Positions 1-9,436 are shown, numbered from the stretch's first letter. The stretch is DNA of 64,000 nucleotides from Variovorax sp. Root318D1 (GCF_001424835.1 NZ_LMCQ01000008.1:112198-176197), one strand, 5' to 3'. The notes: generated by a model from the sequence alone, not told the origin. A program made the numbers and translations.

Positions 1-207
1 AGCCTGACGCAGAAGGAACGGCAGGTCATCCGTGCCGTGGTCGAGGGCAACGACGCTCCGAACAAGACGCTTGCGTCACGGCTGTTCGTGACCGAGCACA
101 CCTTCCGCAATCACCTCACGGCGATCTACCGGAAGCTGGGTGTGGCGAACCGGCTGGAGCTGTATATCTACGCTATCAAGCACCAACTGGATGTGGTGCC
201 TCACTGA
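1..207 (+). CDS. LuxR-type regulator, C-terminal HTH (partial)
   Basis: The last 68 codons of a gene that begins before the window, ending at TGA 205-207. The reading starts SLTQKERQVIRAV and contains VTEHTFRNHLTAIYRKLGV, the GerE/LuxR DNA-binding helix-turn-helix (conserved S-x-T-x-x-E start, recognition helix, N-R-x-E-L end). Such domains usually terminate a response regulator or sensor-regulator; the N-terminal part is outside the window. It converges with tadC, 45 bp away, so it could regulate the pilus locus, but nothing in the sequence proves that. Confidence 0.85.
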   Translation, partial: SLTQKERQVIRAVVEGNDAPNKTLASRLFVTEHTFRNHLTAIYRKLGVANRLELYIYAIKHQLDVVPH

Positions 208-252
208 ACGCGAGGCGTGCGACGCCGCCGCCTTGCTTCAGTGCACCACGGA

Positions 253-1158
253 TCAATGGCCGCCGAGCATGGGCATCATGATGCGGATCACGCGAATTGC
301 CGCCGGCGTCAGAATGACCATGGAAATGCACGGAAAGATGCACAGCACCAGTGGCAGCAGCATTTTGGTGGGCACCTTCGCGGCCAGCTCTTCCGCACGC
401 ACCTGCCGCTTGTGGCGGAGATCGTCGGAGAACACCCGCAGCGACTCGCCGATGCTGGTACCGAATCGGTCCGCCTGGGTCAGCATGGTCGCGAAGGTCC
501 CGATCTCTTCCACCCCGGTACGAAGCGCCAGGTTGCGCAGCGACATCTCGCGCGTGCCGCCTGCGCGCATCTCGAGATTGGTCCAATGCAGCTCCTGCGC
601 CAGGGCCGTGCTCTTGACGCGGATCTCTTCCGTGACCTTGACCATCCCAGCGTCCAGCCCGAGCCCTGCCTCCACACACACCAGCATCAGGTCGGCCGCA
701 TCCGGAAAATTCTCGAAAATCTCGCGTTGCCGGCTTCGAATCATCATCCGCAGCACGAGGTTCGGCAGGTAGCAGCCGAACAGCGCCGCAACCGACAGCC
801 ACAACAACGTTGTCAGCCCCTCACCAGCCCCTGCCGCGCGTACGGCCATGAATGTCAAGCCGGCCAAACCCAAGGGCAGCAGCGTCTTCAAGCCGAAGTA
901 GACGAGGGCCGCATCCGTATGCCGGACGCCCGCGTTCAGAAAGCGCAGGCGCAGCGGCGACGTCTCGCCGTCTTCGGTAGGCGAGGACAACTGAGCGAAC
1001 GGACCGACGATCTTCACGGCAGTTTCGGCCCACGCGGACTTTCCTGCCGAAGGTGCGACTTCGCGCAAGCGCTGCTCGGTGCGAGTTGGCAGCACCCAGA
1101 TCATGAAGCCCCCGAGTGCGAGGGTAACGGCAATGAACACAAGGACAGGGAACAGCAT
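253..1158 (-). CDS. tadC: Tad pilus inner-membrane platform protein TadC
   Basis: A 301-residue type II secretion F-domain protein, the second of the paired TadB/TadC platform subunits in the inner membrane that couple ATPase TadA to pilus assembly. A hydrophobic N-terminal segment begins MLFPVLVFIAV, a cytoplasmic domain lies around residues 130-250, and there are membrane segments near residues 100-130 and at the C-terminus. The start at 1158 is chosen because upstream in-frame codons would run into tadB; tadB ends 11 bp before it. It is the last gene of the Tad operon seen here; TadD, which often follows, is absent. Confidence 0.9.
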   Translation of the reverse strand: MLFPVLVFIAVTLALGGFMIWVLPTRTEQRLREVAPSAGKSAWAETAVKIVGPFAQLSSPTEDGETSPLRLRFLNAGVRHTDAALVYFGLKTLLPLGLAGLTFMAVRAAGAGEGLTTLLWLSVAALFGCYLPNLVLRMMIRSRQREIFENFPDAADLMLVCVEAGLGLDAGMVKVTEEIRVKSTALAQELHWTNLEMRAGGTREMSLRNLALRTGVEEIGTFATMLTQADRFGTSIGESLRVFSDDLRHKRQVRAEELAAKVPTKMLLPLVLCIFPCISMVILTPAAIRVIRIMMPMLGGH

Positions 1159-1169
1159 GTTCTTCTCCT

Positions 1170-2162
1170 TCAGACACGGATTTTCACAATCTTGCGCAGG
1201 ATCAGCGCACCGATCACCATCAGGCCCAGCATGTACTTGATAATCATGATGCCGATTGGGTCGGTCCACAAAGGCGACATGAACTCCGGATTGAAGACGT
1301 TCATGAGCGCTACCAAAGCAAACGGCATCAGCCCCAAGATCCAGGCCGACAGGCGCCCTTCGGCCGACAGTACCCGCACGCGCCCCAGCAGCTTGAGCCG
1401 CTCGCGGATAAGTCGGCTCAGATTGCCGAGCACTTCAGTCAGGTTGCCGCCTGAATCGCGTTGGATCAGTACCGACACCACGAAGTAGCGCAGGTCTGTG
1501 AGCGGCACGCGTTCGCTCAGGTTCGTGAGTGCCTGTTGCAGCGAGACCCCGAAGTTGACCTCGTCCGCCACCATGCGGAACTCGCCCGCAATAGGCTCCG
1601 ACATTTCGTCACCGATCATCTGCACGCTGCTCGCAAACGAATGGCCCGCTCGCAAGGCCCGTGTCACCAGATCCAGGGCTTCTGGCAGCTGCCTCTCGAG
1701 ACGCGCCAGACGGCGACCGCGCCGATGGCTCAGCAAGAGCAGCGGCACCGCCGCGCCAGCGCAGCCGGCCAATGCGGCAACCCACACAGGTTGGTTTGCC
1801 AGCGACATCATTGCCAGGAAAACAAGCACGCTCGACAGCAGGCAGGCAAGCAGGACGTGCGACACCGTCCACTCCAACCCAGCCTGCAAGATGAATCGAT
1901 CCAGGCTATGCACTCGCGGCAGCTTCAGCAGCACGCTCTGCAACCACGGTGCGTCGCTGAGCATTCGGTCTCTCACGAGCCGCGCCTGCGCACCGCGGCT
2001 GCCACCGGCAGAGAGCGCCTGAAGCCGCTTTTCGATCTTTTTGGCATCGCCCCCCCGATAGGAGTTCCACAGTAAGTAAAGACCCTCGATGACCATCAGC
2101 ACCGTGACGAAAACCAGCACGGCCAGAATGATGAGAGTGTCGCCAACCAGGTTGTCGAACAT
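1170..2162 (-). CDS. tadB: Tad pilus inner-membrane platform protein TadB
   Basis: 330 residues with a T2SSF domain. The N-terminal membrane helix (about residues 8-30) is followed by a basic loop, two membrane helices (about 100-145), a cytoplasmic domain with the family-typical LPEALDLVTRALRAGHS around residues 160-175, and a C-terminal pair of helices. It forms the inner-membrane platform with TadC. It starts 9 bp after tadA stops, in the same transcription unit. Confidence 0.92.
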   Translation of the reverse strand: MFDNLVGDTLIILAVLVFVTVLMVIEGLYLLWNSYRGGDAKKIEKRLQALSAGGSRGAQARLVRDRMLSDAPWLQSVLLKLPRVHSLDRFILQAGLEWTVSHVLLACLLSSVLVFLAMMSLANQPVWVAALAGCAGAAVPLLLLSHRRGRRLARLERQLPEALDLVTRALRAGHSFASSVQMIGDEMSEPIAGEFRMVADEVNFGVSLQQALTNLSERVPLTDLRYFVVSVLIQRDSGGNLTEVLGNLSRLIRERLKLLGRVRVLSAEGRLSAWILGLMPFALVALMNVFNPEFMSPLWTDPIGIMIIKYMLGLMVIGALILRKIVKIRV

Positions 2163-2171
2163 GATGGCCTC

Positions 2172-3545
2172 CTATTCGTAGTGCTTGTCGGGATCGAACA
2201 TGTTGTCGGGCAGCGTGACGCCAAAGGACTGCAGCCGTTCAACGAATTTGGGCCGCACGCCCGTCGCATGAAAATAGCCTCGCAGCTGGCCGTCGGGGCC
2301 CATGCCCGTCTGGCGGTAGGCAAAAATCTCCTGCATCGTGACGACCTCCCCTTCCATGCCAGTGATCTCCTGAATGCTGGTGACCTTGCGCCGGCCGTCG
2401 ATCATCCGCAGGACTTGAATCACCACGGTGATGGCCGATGCGATCTGCTGGCGCACGGTGCGGTGCGGCAGGTTCAGGTTGGCCATGCCAATCATGTTTT
2501 CCAGCCGCGCCAGCGCATCCCGGGGCGTGTTGGCGTGAATGGTGGTCAGCGAGCCTTCGTGGCCCGTGTTCATGGCCTGCAGCATGTCGACCGCCTCGGC
2601 ACCGCGCACCTCACCAATCACGATACGGTCGGGCCGCATGCGCAGCGCATTGCGCACCAGCGCACGTTGCGTGATCTCGCCCTTGCCCTCGATGTTCATC
2701 GGCCGCGTTTCCATTCGCGCGACGTGCGGCTGCTGGAGCTGAAGTTCGGCCGCGTCCTCGATGGTGATGATGCGTTCGGTGGCGGGAATGAAGCCCGAAA
2801 GAATGTTCAGTAGCGTCGTCTTTCCCGCGCCGGTACCACCGGAAATCAGCATGTTGACCTTCGACTGGGCCAGGCCTTCAAGCATCTGCGCCATCTGCGG
2901 CGTGAGCGTCTTCAGGTCGTTCACCAAGTTTTCCATCTTCAGCGGAATCTTTGCGAACCGCCGAATCGACATCATTGGGCCGTCCAGCGCCACCGGCGCA
3001 ATCACCGCGTTGACGCGGGATCCGTCGGGCAGCCGGGCGTCGACCATAGGGCTGGACTCGTCGATACGCCGGCCGACGAGCGACACGATCTTGTCGATGA
3101 TTCGCAGCAGGTGCTTCTCGTCGGTGAAGCTCACGTCCGTCAGCTCCAGCCGACCCCTGCGTTCGACGTAGATCTGTTCGTGCGAGTTGATCAGGATGTC
3201 CGAGACCGTTGGGTCCGCCATCAACAGCTCGATGGGCCCGAAGCCGAGCATCTCGTGCTGGATGTCGCGTATCAGCGTGCGCCGCTCGATGTCGTTCAGC
3301 GCCTCGGGGTCTTCCTGCAGCAGCCGCGTGACCATGGTGGAGATTTCTTGCCGCAGAAGCTCGGGCTTCAGGGTTTCGAGCGCGGCCAGGTCAAAGCGGT
3401 CCAGCAGCTTCAGGTGCATTCGCTCTTTCAGGAGCTTGTAGGAATCCGATGCAAAAGACGAAAGCGTCGCCTCTGCCAAGTGCGGCCCCGGCGGGCGCGC
3501 GGTCGGTTCGGCTTCGATTGCATTGAGCTGTTCTCGAAATGACAT
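2172..3545 (-). CDS. tadA: Tad pilus secretion ATPase TadA/CpaF
   Basis: 457-residue hexameric secretion ATPase (GspE/VirB11 superfamily, CpaF type) that powers Flp pilin assembly from the cytoplasmic face. Walker A is GGTGAGKT at residues 236-243, Walker B-like RIVIGEVRG at 307-315, and the conserved [13 protein letters not shown] follows at 328-340. The N-terminal domain carries the [20 protein letters not shown] stretch typical of CpaF. Length is normal for the family. It lies between tadZ and tadB. Confidence 0.95.
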   Translation of the reverse strand: MSFREQLNAIEAEPTARPPGPHLAEATLSSFASDSYKLLKERMHLKLLDRFDLAALETLKPELLRQEISTMVTRLLQEDPEALNDIERRTLIRDIQHEMLGFGPIELLMADPTVSDILINSHEQIYVERRGRLELTDVSFTDEKHLLRIIDKIVSLVGRRIDESSPMVDARLPDGSRVNAVIAPVALDGPMMSIRRFAKIPLKMENLVNDLKTLTPQMAQMLEGLAQSKVNMLISGGTGAGKTTLLNILSGFIPATERIITIEDAAELQLQQPHVARMETRPMNIEGKGEITQRALVRNALRMRPDRIVIGEVRGAEAVDMLQAMNTGHEGSLTTIHANTPRDALARLENMIGMANLNLPHRTVRQQIASAITVVIQVLRMIDGRRKVTSIQEITGMEGEVVTMQEIFAYRQTGMGPDGQLRGYFHATGVRPKFVERLQSFGVTLPDNMFDPDKHYE

Positions 3546-3611
3546 GGGGAACCTGCCTTGCTATGGAAGAAGGAATAGGGAAGAAATGATCTACAGGGGC
3601 GCCTTGGGCGC

Positions 3612-4763
3612 TCAGGCTCTGCGGAAAAGCCGGCCAATGAACCCCGTCGATTCCTTTGGGCGCGGACTGAGCGAGTGCGAGATCTCCGCAAGCTGCTTGC
3701 AGAGCGGACTGCTCCGAGACATGTCGGCTAAGGGCACACCGCGATTGATTGACGCATCAACGTCCTTGCCGCCGTCGGGCACGCTGATCAGCGTGGCGCC
3801 GCCGAGCGAACGGCGCATGTCGGACAGCCCGATTTCTGTGCCCCCGGCGCTGCGGTTGACCAGCAACTCGACCTTGCCGGCCGCATAGCCCAGCGACTTG
3901 AACACCTGCATGAGGCGCGTCACGTTGCGGATGTGCGGCAGGCTCGGCTGAAGCACCGGAAAGATGCGGTCGGCACGGTCCAGAACGCGAATGGTGAGCG
4001 GATCCATACGCAGTCCAAGGTCGAACAGCACGAAGTCGTACTGGGCCGCAGCCACCTGGAGAATGGTGTCGATGTGCTCGGCCTTGACCTCAAGCGCACG
4101 CGAAAGATCATCCGGTGCTGCAAGAATACTGAAGCCGGGTGCAACTTTCACCGCGCTTGCGGCGAGCAGCGACGCGTCGAGCCGGCCGATGTCGCGCGCC
4201 ACGTCGGCCACCGTGGACGACGGCCGCAGGTCGCTCACATAGGAAAGCGCATCGCCGAACTGAAGGTTCAGGTCGATGAGCAGCACCGATCGGCGCATCG
4301 AAAGCTGATGTCCGATGTTGGTCGCAAGAAAGGTCGCGCCGCTACCGCCCTTGCACGGCATGAACGCAACCACCTGCCCCTGTTCTCGCGCCAGCGTGCC
4401 GGCCATCTTGATCGCAATGCGCTCCACGGCTGCTTCGAGGGCCGCGGGCTCGGGCGGCGAAGGCAGCACCTCCCGCACGCCTGATCGCATGGCAAGAATC
4501 AGGAATTCTGGCGTCTGCATTGCACACATCAGCACCACCGCAATGGCGGGGTGGCGCATGGTGAGCTGCTCGACCATCTCCAGCTCCTGGGGGTCGCAGC
4601 ACATGCCGTCCACCAGCATCAGGTCGGGTGCCGATCGCTCGACGACCCATTGCATGCGGCTCTTGCCTCCTTCGAACACCGAGACGGCGTGGGAGCGTGC
4701 CTCGAGTACCTTGCGCATTTCTTGCAAGTGGACAGGGTTGGGCGAGATGATCGAGATCTTCAT
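3612..4763 (-). CDS. tadZ: Pilus assembly localisation ATPase TadZ/CpaE
   Basis: 383 residues: an N-terminal receiver-like domain (about 1-120, with LMLVDGM around D52) followed by a ParA/MinD-like domain. The P-loop reads KGGSGAT at 138-144, so the signature lysine of GK(S/T) is alanine. This atypical Walker A is known in the CpaE/TadZ family and suggests weak or absent ATP hydrolysis. Downstream LLIDLNLQFGDAL matches the ParA/MinD region. TadZ proteins localise the Tad machine at the pole. It begins 22 bp after the TadE-like gene ends. Confidence 0.9.
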   Translation of the reverse strand: MKISIISPNPVHLQEMRKVLEARSHAVSVFEGGKSRMQWVVERSAPDLMLVDGMCCDPQELEMVEQLTMRHPAIAVVLMCAMQTPEFLILAMRSGVREVLPSPPEPAALEAAVERIAIKMAGTLAREQGQVVAFMPCKGGSGATFLATNIGHQLSMRRSVLLIDLNLQFGDALSYVSDLRPSSTVADVARDIGRLDASLLAASAVKVAPGFSILAAPDDLSRALEVKAEHIDTILQVAAAQYDFVLFDLGLRMDPLTIRVLDRADRIFPVLQPSLPHIRNVTRLMQVFKSLGYAAGKVELLVNRSAGGTEIGLSDMRRSLGGATLISVPDGGKDVDASINRGVPLADMSRSSPLCKQLAEISHSLSPRPKESTGFIGRLFRRA

Positions 4764-4785
4764 GGTGGGTTCCGTTTCGTCTCTA

Positions 4786-5214
4786 CTACGAGCAGATGGT
4801 TGGGCTGTGAGGGTCCTTCCGCATCACTTCGCGCGGCAGGAAGGTGGAAAAACTCGGCATCGGAATCAATGGCGCAGCCACGCCGACAATGGGCGAGATC
4901 CATTGGTAGTTGAGGCCGGTGATGCCAACCGTGACCCCCTCGCAGGTGGAGGCGGTGCAGCCCGCCGGCGTCCATGCCACGCTCGCCGTGGTGATCTGCG
5001 GCAGCAAGGCCTGCATGCGGGCCAGCACCAGCGCCTGCTGGCTGGTGTCGTCGCAGACCACGGCGTAGCGTGCCCCCGCACGCGTGGCCTCATTGGCCGC
5101 GTTCCAAGTGAACAGCATGCGCGCGAAATCCAGGATGCCCAGGAACAGCATCAGAAAGACGAGCAGGCCCAATGCAAACTCGACGGTGGTGGCACCGGCT
5201 ATCTGGCGTTTCAT
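4786..5214 (-). CDS. tadE: TadE-like pseudopilin (first of two)
   Basis: 142 residues. The N-terminus MKRQIAGATTVEFALGLL gives a TadE-type processing site after G with Glu at +5, then one membrane helix. A Cys-containing exported domain follows (cysteines around residues 50-92). GAGG lies 8 bases before the chosen ATG. TadE/F proteins are minor pseudopilins matured by the Tad prepilin peptidase. It overlaps the second TadE-like gene by 4 bp (ATGA), indicating coupled translation. Confidence 0.82.
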   Translation of the reverse strand: MKRQIAGATTVEFALGLLVFLMLFLGILDFARMLFTWNAANEATRAGARYAVVCDDTSQQALVLARMQALLPQITTASVAWTPAGCTASTCEGVTVGITGLNYQWISPIVGVAAPLIPMPSFSTFLPREVMRKDPHSPTICS

Positions 5215-5675
5215 GATGGAGCCCTCATGGTGGCGGTGATGTCGCTGAAGACGATGTCGCCGTTTGCATCGGCAAACACGACGCCCATCACCGACGGAAA
5301 GAGCGAATGGAAGGTATAGCTGCTGATGCGCACGGTCACCGTGTTGATGATTGGATTCGCCCCCACCGTCTGCCAGGTGCAGCAACTGCCCGCAGGCACG
5401 TTCGTCAGGCTCAGGCCACGAGCCAGCGGCGTGCCCGTGCCTGCGGTGTTGCCGTACACCATCAGGTTGCGAGCTTCTGTGATGTGCGTGCCCGGCGTTT
5501 GCACCGACAGGTAGCGAACCGCATCGCGGGTCGCCTTCACTACCGTGTTGTACTCGTACATGGCGCGGCCGAACTCGGTTGTGATGAATGTGAGCAGCAG
5601 CAAGAGCGGCATGATGAGCGCTAGCTCGATCAGCGCTGCGCCGCGCTGCGGCCTGGAGTTGGATGCCTTTTTCAT
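5211..5675 (-). CDS. tadE: TadE-like pseudopilin (second of two)
   Basis: 154 residues with a basic N-terminus (MKKASNSRPQRG) and a TadE-like site G|AALIELALIM, Glu at +5, followed by a single membrane helix and an exported domain of about 115 residues. The ATG at 5675 has GAGG 8 bases upstream; an ATG two codons earlier (5681) is possible but sits too close to the ribosome site and overlaps the tadG stop. It lies between tadG and the first TadE-like gene; the two may play the TadE/TadF roles. Confidence 0.8.
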   Translation of the reverse strand: MKKASNSRPQRGAALIELALIMPLLLLLTFITTEFGRAMYEYNTVVKATRDAVRYLSVQTPGTHITEARNLMVYGNTAGTGTPLARGLSLTNVPAGSCCTWQTVGANPIINTVTVRISSYTFHSLFPSVMGVVFADANGDIVFSDITATMRAPS

Positions 5676-5680
5676 TCGCA

Positions 5681-6949
5681 TCACCTCACCAGGACCGGAA
5701 CCAACGGACCCGCCGCACCTCCAGCGAGTCCGCTGGTCGTGCAGGGGCTGTTGATTGCACCGGCATTGCCGCGGAACTCCAGCCACGTGTCAGTCATTGG
5801 AATGCTCAGCGGCTGCAGCATCAGCAGGCAGGCGTAGTCGATGACATGCCCGGCGCCGTCGATGATCGGCGCAGTGACGATGCGTCGATCGGCCCCGTAC
5901 TGCATGTGACCGCCCGCGACATTGCCTGGTGCTGCCAGTTTCTGGAAGCCATTGAGCGACAGCCCCGTGATGGCCTCGCAGCCGTTCGCGCCCTTCACGT
6001 TGGTGCCGGTGTCGGCGCAGGACGCAAAGGCTGCCCGCTTGGTCAGGAAGTTCTGGGCGCTCGCAGGCGATCCGGGTGCCGGGCCGTCGTAGGCATTGGA
6101 TTGCGCGGGCCAGCTGAGGGCCGTGTAGGCATAGCCGGTGTAGTCGGGTCGCTGGGTGCTCGGATTTCCGCTGTTCTTGTAGATACCGAAGCGCTGGTTC
6201 CAGACGTCGACGATCGAAGTCTGGACGCCGGGCGTGCCGAGCACATCGCCCACCTCGGTTCCACAGTAGTTGTTCATCTCGGACTCGGTCTCCGAGGCGC
6301 TGTTGCTTCCATCGAGATTGGCCCAACCGATCTCGCCACCGGCAGCCCCGCTCTGCGCCTGGATCAGCTTCACCCACTCGCCGACTGCGAAGCCGTAGTT
6401 GGGCGCGGCGCTACCGGGCTTGGGTTTCACGCCGACGGGAATGGGGCATGTCGTCTGCGCGCTTGCGCGGGTTGCGACTGCGCTGGCCGCGACATTTTGC
6501 GTGGCGGGGTAAGCGGCAGCATTTCCGGAGAATGCGCCCATGACCTTCATGAGCCAAATGTCGATATTGGGCTGTGTGTGCGCGCACTGCGCATAGGTGG
6601 CCACGAGCGGATCGGTCGTGGGGGCATAGGCGGTATCGCGAAAGCTGATGTCAGCGGCGACGATCTGGCCCTGCCCACTCCATGTGACCGACTGCATGTT
6701 TACCCGGTTTGCGTTGCCTGCCGACTGCCCGGCGCTCTGGGCTCGGGTGATCGCGGTAGCTTGTTTGTCGAGCTCACGCGCCGCTGCCAAGGCGCAACTG
6801 TCCACGGCAGTCTGAAGCTCGGTCTTGACAACGAACAGGTGACCGAAGTCCAGCGCGATACCCATGAATCCAAGGAGGAACAGCAGGGCCAGAGCGGCGG
6901 TGATGATCATCGCACCGCGCTGGCGGCGGACGGAAGTCTGGACTTTCAT
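5681..6949 (-). CDS. tadG: TadG-like pilus assembly protein
   Basis: 422 residues. It begins MKVQTSVRRQRGAMIITAAL: a TadE/G-type hydrophobic N-terminus, but the +5 Glu of true pseudopilins is absent, as is usual in TadG proteins. A long periplasmic domain with several Cys follows. LDFGHLFVVKTELQTAVD near residues 33-50 is the characteristic TadG region after the membrane helix. AGGA lies 8 bases before the ATG at 6949. TadG probably bridges the inner membrane to the outer parts of the pilus machine. Confidence 0.85.
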   Translation of the reverse strand: MKVQTSVRRQRGAMIITAALALLFLLGFMGIALDFGHLFVVKTELQTAVDSCALAAARELDKQATAITRAQSAGQSAGNANRVNMQSVTWSGQGQIVAADISFRDTAYAPTTDPLVATYAQCAHTQPNIDIWLMKVMGAFSGNAAAYPATQNVAASAVATRASAQTTCPIPVGVKPKPGSAAPNYGFAVGEWVKLIQAQSGAAGGEIGWANLDGSNSASETESEMNNYCGTEVGDVLGTPGVQTSIVDVWNQRFGIYKNSGNPSTQRPDYTGYAYTALSWPAQSNAYDGPAPGSPASAQNFLTKRAAFASCADTGTNVKGANGCEAITGLSLNGFQKLAAPGNVAGGHMQYGADRRIVTAPIIDGAGHVIDYACLLMLQPLSIPMTDTWLEFRGNAGAINSPCTTSGLAGGAAGPLVPVLVR

Positions 6950-6995
6950 GATCGTCTTCCTGTGCAGTGATGGCAGTTCGAAAAAGCCCCGCGCT

Positions 6996-7172
6996 TCAGC
7001 CGCAGTCCATATTGCCGAGGCAGGTACGGACGACCTCGACCAGATCACTGAGGCGGGTGTCAGTTGCAAGTGGCTGCAGCGCGACGATAAGCAGGATTGA
7101 GATCACAGCGACAATCAGCGCGTACTCCACCACCTGGGCGCCGCCCTCTTCCTTCAGAAAGGACTTGACCAT
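6996..7172 (-). CDS. flp: Flp-family prepilin (58 aa)
   Basis: A short gene read directly from the minus strand: 58 codons from ATG 7172 (ribosome site AAGGAG, 7 bases upstream) to TGA 6996-6998. The protein has MVKSFLKEEGGAQVVEYALI followed by a hydrophobic helix (about residues 15-34) and a short tail with two Cys (positions 51 and 57). G|AQVVEY is the Flp prepilin cleavage motif with Glu at +5. It lies between tadG and the larger Flp gene and is very probably a pilin or minor pilin of this Tad system. Confidence 0.88.
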   Translation of the reverse strand: MVKSFLKEEGGAQVVEYALIVAVISILLIVALQPLATDTRLSDLVEVVRTCLGNMDCG

Positions 7173-7266
7173 GGGACTGCTCCTTTTTCTTTGAGAAGAA
7201 TGCGGGCCTATAAACCGAGGCGGCGAGCGTGGGGCATGCCCCGCTCGCGCGCCTCAGCCCCAGCTA

Positions 7267-7482
7267 CTAGATGCAAGAGGCCCCTGTAGTCAGACAGGTG
7301 GTAACGCGACCGATGAATGTCGCGAAGCCTCCAGCGGGATCTTCGGTAAGCCCTCTCAGCAATACGATCAGCGCGATCGAGACGACCGCGATGATCAGCG
7401 CGTACTCGATGACTTGGGCGCCTTCTTCATCACGCAGGAAGCTACGGGTAAATTGGCCGATGGATTGGAGAATGTTGGACAT
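7267..7482 (-). CDS. flp: Flp-family major prepilin candidate (71 aa)
   Basis: 71 residues with prepilin motif EEGAQVIEYALII (cleavage after G18-equivalent, Glu +5, Tyr +6), a hydrophobic helix, and a short tail with two Cys. AAAGGA lies 7 bases before the ATG. The 164-bp gap upstream (7483-7646) is the largest inside the locus and may hold a separate promoter, as expected for a highly expressed pilin. I could not identify a convincing -35/-10 pair there. Confidence 0.88.
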   Translation of the reverse strand: MSNILQSIGQFTRSFLRDEEGAQVIEYALIIAVVSIALIVLLRGLTEDPAGGFATFIGRVTTCLTTGASCI

Positions 7483-7619
7483 GAGTCTTTCCTTTCAAGG
7501 TTCAAACGAGAAAACAAGATTTACTGAATGAGTGAAATGTGTGCATAAGAGTGATGACTTTGGTCGTGACTCTCCTTTCGTACAAAGCTGGTTGCTAAAG
7601 AAAAAGGGCGATGGAAAGA

Positions 7620-7648
7620 AGTGCGATCGGTCGTTGGACCAGCGCACT
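7620..7648 (-). terminator. Stem-loop after lipoprotein gene, possible attenuator
   Basis: On the minus strand AGTGCG pairs with CGCACT, with an inner GGTC/GACC stem, starting at the stop codon of the small lipoprotein gene. It is followed by TTCTTTCC, which is T-rich but lacks a proper T run, so termination would be partial. It could separate the secretin-half transcript from the pilin-half transcript. Confidence 0.35.
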
Positions 7649-7925
7649 ACTTTTGGCCCCCTATCGCCCCGCCGATATTGATGACGTTCACCGCTGGCGG
7701 CGGCGTCTTGTAGGACTCCTGGTACTGCAGCATCGACTCGCGTGCTGCGCGGCCGTCCATGCCCACCACCGGATTCCCGTCTTTGCCGGCATTGGGGTTG
7801 AGCGTCATCTTTCTTTTGGCGTCGCGCACGGCATCGCCAAAGCGCGCGTCATAGTTGGGGGTGACGTGGGAGCAGCCGGTGCCTACGAGCAGCGTCAGCG
7901 CAAAGATGGTCGACTTGAAGAACAT
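7647..7925 (-). CDS. Small Tad-locus lipoprotein
   Basis: 92 residues. The N-terminus MFFKSTIFALTLLVGTGCSH is a lipoprotein signal with lipobox ending in C18. The mature part has FGDAVRDAKRKMTLNP and a GMDGRAARESMLQYQ stretch, resembling the short lipoproteins encoded beside secretins in Tad loci (CpaD/RcpB position). It starts 11 bp after the secretin gene and probably helps secretin assembly at the outer membrane. That role is inferred from position and lipobox, not from a clear family match. Confidence 0.7.
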   Translation of the reverse strand: MFFKSTIFALTLLVGTGCSHVTPNYDARFGDAVRDAKRKMTLNPNAGKDGNPVVGMDGRAARESMLQYQESYKTPPPAVNVINIGGAIGGQK

Positions 7926-7936
7926 GGTGATGCTCC

Positions 7937-9436
7937 TTATTGGGTATCGCTGCCCGGTGCGACCGGGGCCGGGGTGCTGCTTTCGAGGCTTCCGTTCAGG
8001 TAGATCTCGGCGCGGCTTGGAACGACGTGGTTGTCGGTCGGAACGCGAGGCGAATCGCCGAGCGGCCGAACGAGACGCGGCGTAATGACGAACATCAGCT
8101 CGGTCTGGTCGTTCTGGAATTCGGTGCTGCGGAACAGCGCCCCCATCACCGGAACCTCGCCCAAGCCGGGGTAACGCTTCACGGTTTCGGTCGAGTTGCT
8201 CTTGATGAGCCCCGCGATGACAAAGCTCTGGCCATCGTTGAGCTGCACGGTGGTGTCCGCGCGGCGTACGGTCAGCGAAGGCAGCACGGCGGTTGCGCCG
8301 CCCACGGTGGTGAAGGGTGAACCGGTCTGCGACAGGTCCGACACTTCCGAGATCATCTTTAGATTGATCCGCCCGCCGTTGAGCACGGTGGGGGTGAACT
8401 TCACGCCGATGCCGAATTCTTTTTCTTCCAGCGTGATGGTCGAACCGGCGCGGCCGTTGGAGTTCTGCGAAACCGGGATGAAGATCTTTCCGCCCGACAG
8501 GAAGCTGGCCTGCTGGCCGCTGATGGACATGATGTTGGGCTCGGCCAGGATGCGCACCAGGCCGTCGTCTTTCTGGCCGTCGATAGAGATGGATGCGCGG
8601 CCAATGCGCAGCGCCTCGACAAGGCCGCCCCCGCCGCTCAAGAAGTTGGAGATCAGCGAATAGGTGTTGAGCCCGCCGCTGGCCGTGCGTTGCAGGCCGA
8701 CGCGCGCCCCCAGGCGATCCAACAGCGTCTTGCTGACCTCTGCGATTTTGACTTCGAGCATCACCTGCTGCGGCGCCGCCACGCGCATCAGGTTGACCAC
8801 CTTCTTGCCGTCGGCGCCATAGGCCATGGCCAGGCTCATCACGTCGTCGAGCTTGAGCGCATCGCTGATCTCGCCGGTGAGCACGATCGATTTTTCGGCG
8901 CTGCGCACGCGGATGCGGCTTTCTTCCGGCATCAACTCGGCGAGCTTGGACTGCAGCGCGCCCGGATCGATGGTGACGATGACGTCCTTGATGTAGCAGG
9001 TGCCGTCGACGCTTTGCAGTACAACGTTCATCGAGCCCGCCTGGCGGCCGCGGAAGAAAAGATCGGTTGGGCTCAGCAGCATGACGTCGACATCCGCAAT
9101 GCCATCACCTGCATTTCGCGCAGCGGCAGGCGGCTGTGCGGCAGCGGCCGGTGCAGCCGCTGGCGCGCCGCTTGGCGGCTGACCGCTGACCACGATGCGC
9201 GCAACTCGCGCCTTGAGCGGGATGACCACCGACTTGCCGAGCACGGCGTAGGTCGGCTGGTCGTCCGGGATGATCGCGGTGCAGCGCCGGGTGGCAGGAG
9301 CGGCCGGTGCTGCGGCCGGGGTTGCAGCAGCAGCAGCCGGCGCCGCAGCCACTACGTCCGCGGCCATGGCGGGTGCCGCCAGCGTCATGAGTGCCGCCAG
9401 CAGCCAGGCGGGTGAAGAAGAAGAGAGATGTTGCAC
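7937..9436 (-). CDS. cpaC: Tad outer-membrane secretin CpaC/RcpA
   Basis: 499 residues with a cleavable signal peptide (MQHLSSSSPAWLLAALMTLA...AMA). An Ala/Pro-rich linker follows, then a BON/N1-type region (around 160-250) and a C-terminal secretin domain (about 270-470) containing the conserved VAGLIKSN and VPVMGALFRS stretches. It forms the outer-membrane channel for the Flp pilus. An Ala/Pro-rich segment near residues 105-120 looks like a flexible insertion. It is followed by the lipoprotein and preceded by cpaB. Confidence 0.93.
   Translation of the reverse strand: MQHLSSSSPAWLLAALMTLAAPAMAADVVAAAPAAAAATPAAAPAAPATRRCTAIIPDDQPTYAVLGKSVVIPLKARVARIVVSGQPPSGAPAAAPAAAAQPPAAARNAGDGIADVDVMLLSPTDLFFRGRQAGSMNVVLQSVDGTCYIKDVIVTIDPGALQSKLAELMPEESRIRVRSAEKSIVLTGEISDALKLDDVMSLAMAYGADGKKVVNLMRVAAPQQVMLEVKIAEVSKTLLDRLGARVGLQRTASGGLNTYSLISNFLSGGGGLVEALRIGRASISIDGQKDDGLVRILAEPNIMSISGQQASFLSGGKIFIPVSQNSNGRAGSTITLEEKEFGIGVKFTPTVLNGGRINLKMISEVSDLSQTGSPFTTVGGATAVLPSLTVRRADTTVQLNDGQSFVIAGLIKSNSTETVKRYPGLGEVPVMGALFRSTEFQNDQTELMFVITPRLVRPLGDSPRVPTDNHVVPSRAEIYLNGSLESSTPAPVAPGSDTQ

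Noticed and set aside
3612-4763. TadZ as an inactivated pseudogene because of the altered P-loop
   Set aside because: Lack of the signature Lys is a known feature of CpaE/TadZ proteins and the gene is full length.
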